Source: Roseateles sp. (lineage in GTDB: Bacteria; Pseudomonadota; Gammaproteobacteria; Burkholderiales; Burkholderiaceae_C). Taken from it: a stretch of 64,000 nucleotides of DNA. Location of the stretch: assembly GCA_019234295.1 (NCBI GenBank), contig JAFALK010000049.1:1-64000 (forward strand), given 5' to 3'. The translations under genes were made by a program, and so were the position numbers. Within the stretch, counting starts at the first letter, position 1, and each line of letters begins with the position of its first letter. Under the pieces are notes generated by a model. It saw only the letters and a list, made by a program, of their open reading frames with translations. It was not told where the DNA came from and made no database searches. Below are positions 62,713-64,000 of this stretch, in pieces.

Positions 62713-63143
62713 CGAACAATCAACACGGGGATCTTGCAGTGGGTCAGCACCTTCTGGGTCTCGCTGCCCAGCAGCAGGGCCGTCACGCCGCGCCGGCCAT
62801 GCGAGGACATCACGATCAGGTCGCACTGCTTGTCATTGGCGTGCTCGATGATCGATTCCCAGGGGTGCAGGCCTTCGGTCGTCATCGCCTCGCAAGTGAT
62901 CTCTGAATTGCGCGCCGCATCGAGGACGGTCTTCACCCGTTCCTGCGCGATGCGTTCCTGCGCGTCGTAGAACTCCTGCGGCGGCGTGGGCTGCATCTCG
63001 GAGACCGCGCTGTAGGGGAAGGGCTCCTTGACGCTGATCGTGAAGAGCGTGGCGCCGTGGATGCGCGCCAGGCCGATGGCCGTGTTCACGGCCTTGGCAG
63101 TCAGATCGGAGCCGTCGGTCGGTACAAGGATTCGCTTGAACAT
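62709..63143 (-). CDS. Universal stress protein (UspA family)
   Basis: A 144-residue UspA-fold protein: KRILVPTDGSDLTAKAVNTA at the N-terminus and the ATP-binding G-2x-G-9x-G-S pattern in SSHGRRGVTALLLGSETQKVL (short: HGRRG and LGSET). It is probably an ATP-binding stress protein. The preceding 45 nt up to the sulfurtransferase stop contain no extra feature. Confidence 0.93.
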   Translation of the reverse strand: MFKRILVPTDGSDLTAKAVNTAIGLARIHGATLFTISVKEPFPYSAVSEMQPTPPQEFYDAQERIAQERVKTVLDAARNSEITCEAMTTEGLHPWESIIEHANDKQCDLIVMSSHGRRGVTALLLGSETQKVLTHCKIPVLIVR

Positions 63144-63188
63144 GATGGACCCTCCTACTCTCGTATGAGACCCATCTTCGACCCTTGG

Positions 63189-63998
63189 CTAGCCCTTGGC
63201 AACCGGCCTGACCGGATCGCTCGACCATTCGCTCCAGGAGCCCGCATAGAGCGCGGAGCCAGGCAACTGCGCGTATTCCATGGCAAGAAGGTTGTGGCAG
63301 GCCGTCACACCTGATCCACATTGATGCACCACCTGCTCTGGCGCGAAGGGCGCCAGAAGGTCTTCGAACTCGGCGCGCAGGACCTCGACGGGCTTGAATG
63401 TGCCGTCAGCCTGCAGATTCAGCTTGAACAGGCGGTTAGACGCGCCGGGGATGTGCCCGGCCTGCCGGTCGAGCGGCTCGACCTCGCCGCGGAAGCGCTC
63501 CGGGGCGCGGGCGTCTACGAGGCGCACATTGCCAAGACGGGCCTGCAGTTCATCGGCACTCAGCGTCGGAACCAGGGATGGGCCCATGGCGAAGTCGCCT
63601 GGCAATGCCTGCGGCAACTCAGCGCTCAGCGTGCCCCTCGGACCGCCATCGAGCACGGCGGCGGCCTCGTGGCCGATCCAGCGCAGCATCCACCACAGCC
63701 GCGCGGCGTACATGCCGCCCTGCGCGTCGTAGGCCACGACCTGCGTGTGTTTGGACAAGCCCAGCGCGCGCATGCGCTCGGCAAAGGCCGCGCGATCGGG
63801 CAAGGGATGGCGGCCATTGCTGCCCGTCTTAGCGCCGCTGAGGTCGCGCTCCAGGTGCAGGTAGTGGGCCCCGGGCAGGTGGCCGGCCGCGTACGCACGC
63901 TCGCCAGCCGCGCTGTCCCCCAGGTCGAAGCTCACATCGATCAGCAGCATCTCGGGCCGCAGCTCGGCAAAGGCGATGAGGGTCTTGTGCATGCTCAT
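63189..63998 (-). CDS. Two-domain sulfurtransferase (rhodanese/SseA-like)
   Basis: A 269-residue sulfurtransferase with an inactive N-terminal rhodanese domain (VVAYDAQGGMYAARLWWMLRWIG) and an active C-terminal domain with the loop CGSGVTAC; that loop fits 3-mercaptopyruvate sulfurtransferase (SseA), which has CGSGVTA, rather than thiosulfate sulfurtransferase. Two in-frame ATGs (63998 and 63992) lie at the window edge, so upstream signals cannot be judged and a longer N-terminus outside the window is possible. Confidence 0.88.
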   Translation of the reverse strand: MSMHKTLIAFAELRPEMLLIDVSFDLGDSAAGERAYAAGHLPGAHYLHLERDLSGAKTGSNGRHPLPDRAAFAERMRALGLSKHTQVVAYDAQGGMYAARLWWMLRWIGHEAAAVLDGGPRGTLSAELPQALPGDFAMGPSLVPTLSADELQARLGNVRLVDARAPERFRGEVEPLDRQAGHIPGASNRLFKLNLQADGTFKPVEVLRAEFEDLLAPFAPEQVVHQCGSGVTACHNLLAMEYAQLPGSALYAGSWSEWSSDPVRPVAKG

Positions 63999-64000
63999 GA

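Overview
The window is high-GC DNA with dense, often overlapping genes. Gene content and order (assimilatory cys operon with DUF934, recJ next to an RpfE-like gene, ppk1-sixA, PEP-CTERM sorting, TonB-dependent glycan uptake) suggest a betaproteobacterium of the Burkholderiales, most like the Roseateles/Mitsuaria/Rubrivivax group. The taxonomy is inference; no rRNA gene is present.

Region 1 (about 1-27.6 kb) is a glycan-utilisation island. It opens with two tandem flavin-dependent halogenase homologues and a 57-residue PEP-CTERM microprotein that I found by reading the minus strand. A pfkB kinase/GH1 pair diverges from a LacI regulator, which is followed by a GPH-type permease and a secreted GH27 enzyme. 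A minus-strand operon (agaS-agaK-agaZ-agaR-nagA/agaA-permease) encodes the proteobacterial N-acetylgalactosamine (GalNAc) pathway and ends in the wreck of a GH35 beta-galactosidase. Divergent from it is a secreted/outer-membrane set: GH31 with two C-terminal carbohydrate-binding modules, a TonB-dependent receptor, a Tat-exported GH109 and a GH20. Together they predict release of terminal alpha- and beta-GalNAc (and alpha-galactose) from a polymer, TonB-dependent import, and conversion to tagatose phosphates. The intergenic space between the two arms carries repeated CGAAAG boxes, probably AgaR operators.

Region 2 (27.6-37.9 kb) is mixed. It holds an XRE regulator and an orphan ECF sigma factor facing each other across nested palindromes, PhnA, a ribbon-helix-helix protein, DUF1275, a spermidine-synthase-like protein, a periplasmic binding protein, two identical tRNA-Asn genes with promoter and terminator, a TonB receptor under a TPP riboswitch (predicted thiamin uptake), a low-complexity secreted protein with 12-bp repeats, and a subtilase divergent from a sigma/anti-sigma pair.

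Region 3 (38-46.1 kb) is one compact minus-strand run for sulfate assimilation: tauE-type exporter, sulfite reductase, DUF934, APS reductase, cysD, cysN, cobA, then a 7Fe ferredoxin and a ferredoxin-NADP reductase that could supply electrons.

Region 4 (46.1-64 kb) is mostly housekeeping: ornithine cyclodeaminase/Lrp, a patatin lipoprotein, LON-domain protein, YciO, PHP nuclease, chemoreceptor, recJ, a polyphosphate group (ppk1 with a Pho-box-like repeat, sixA, ppx), dctA, dienelactone hydrolase, ZIP transporter, Usp and a sulfurtransferase.
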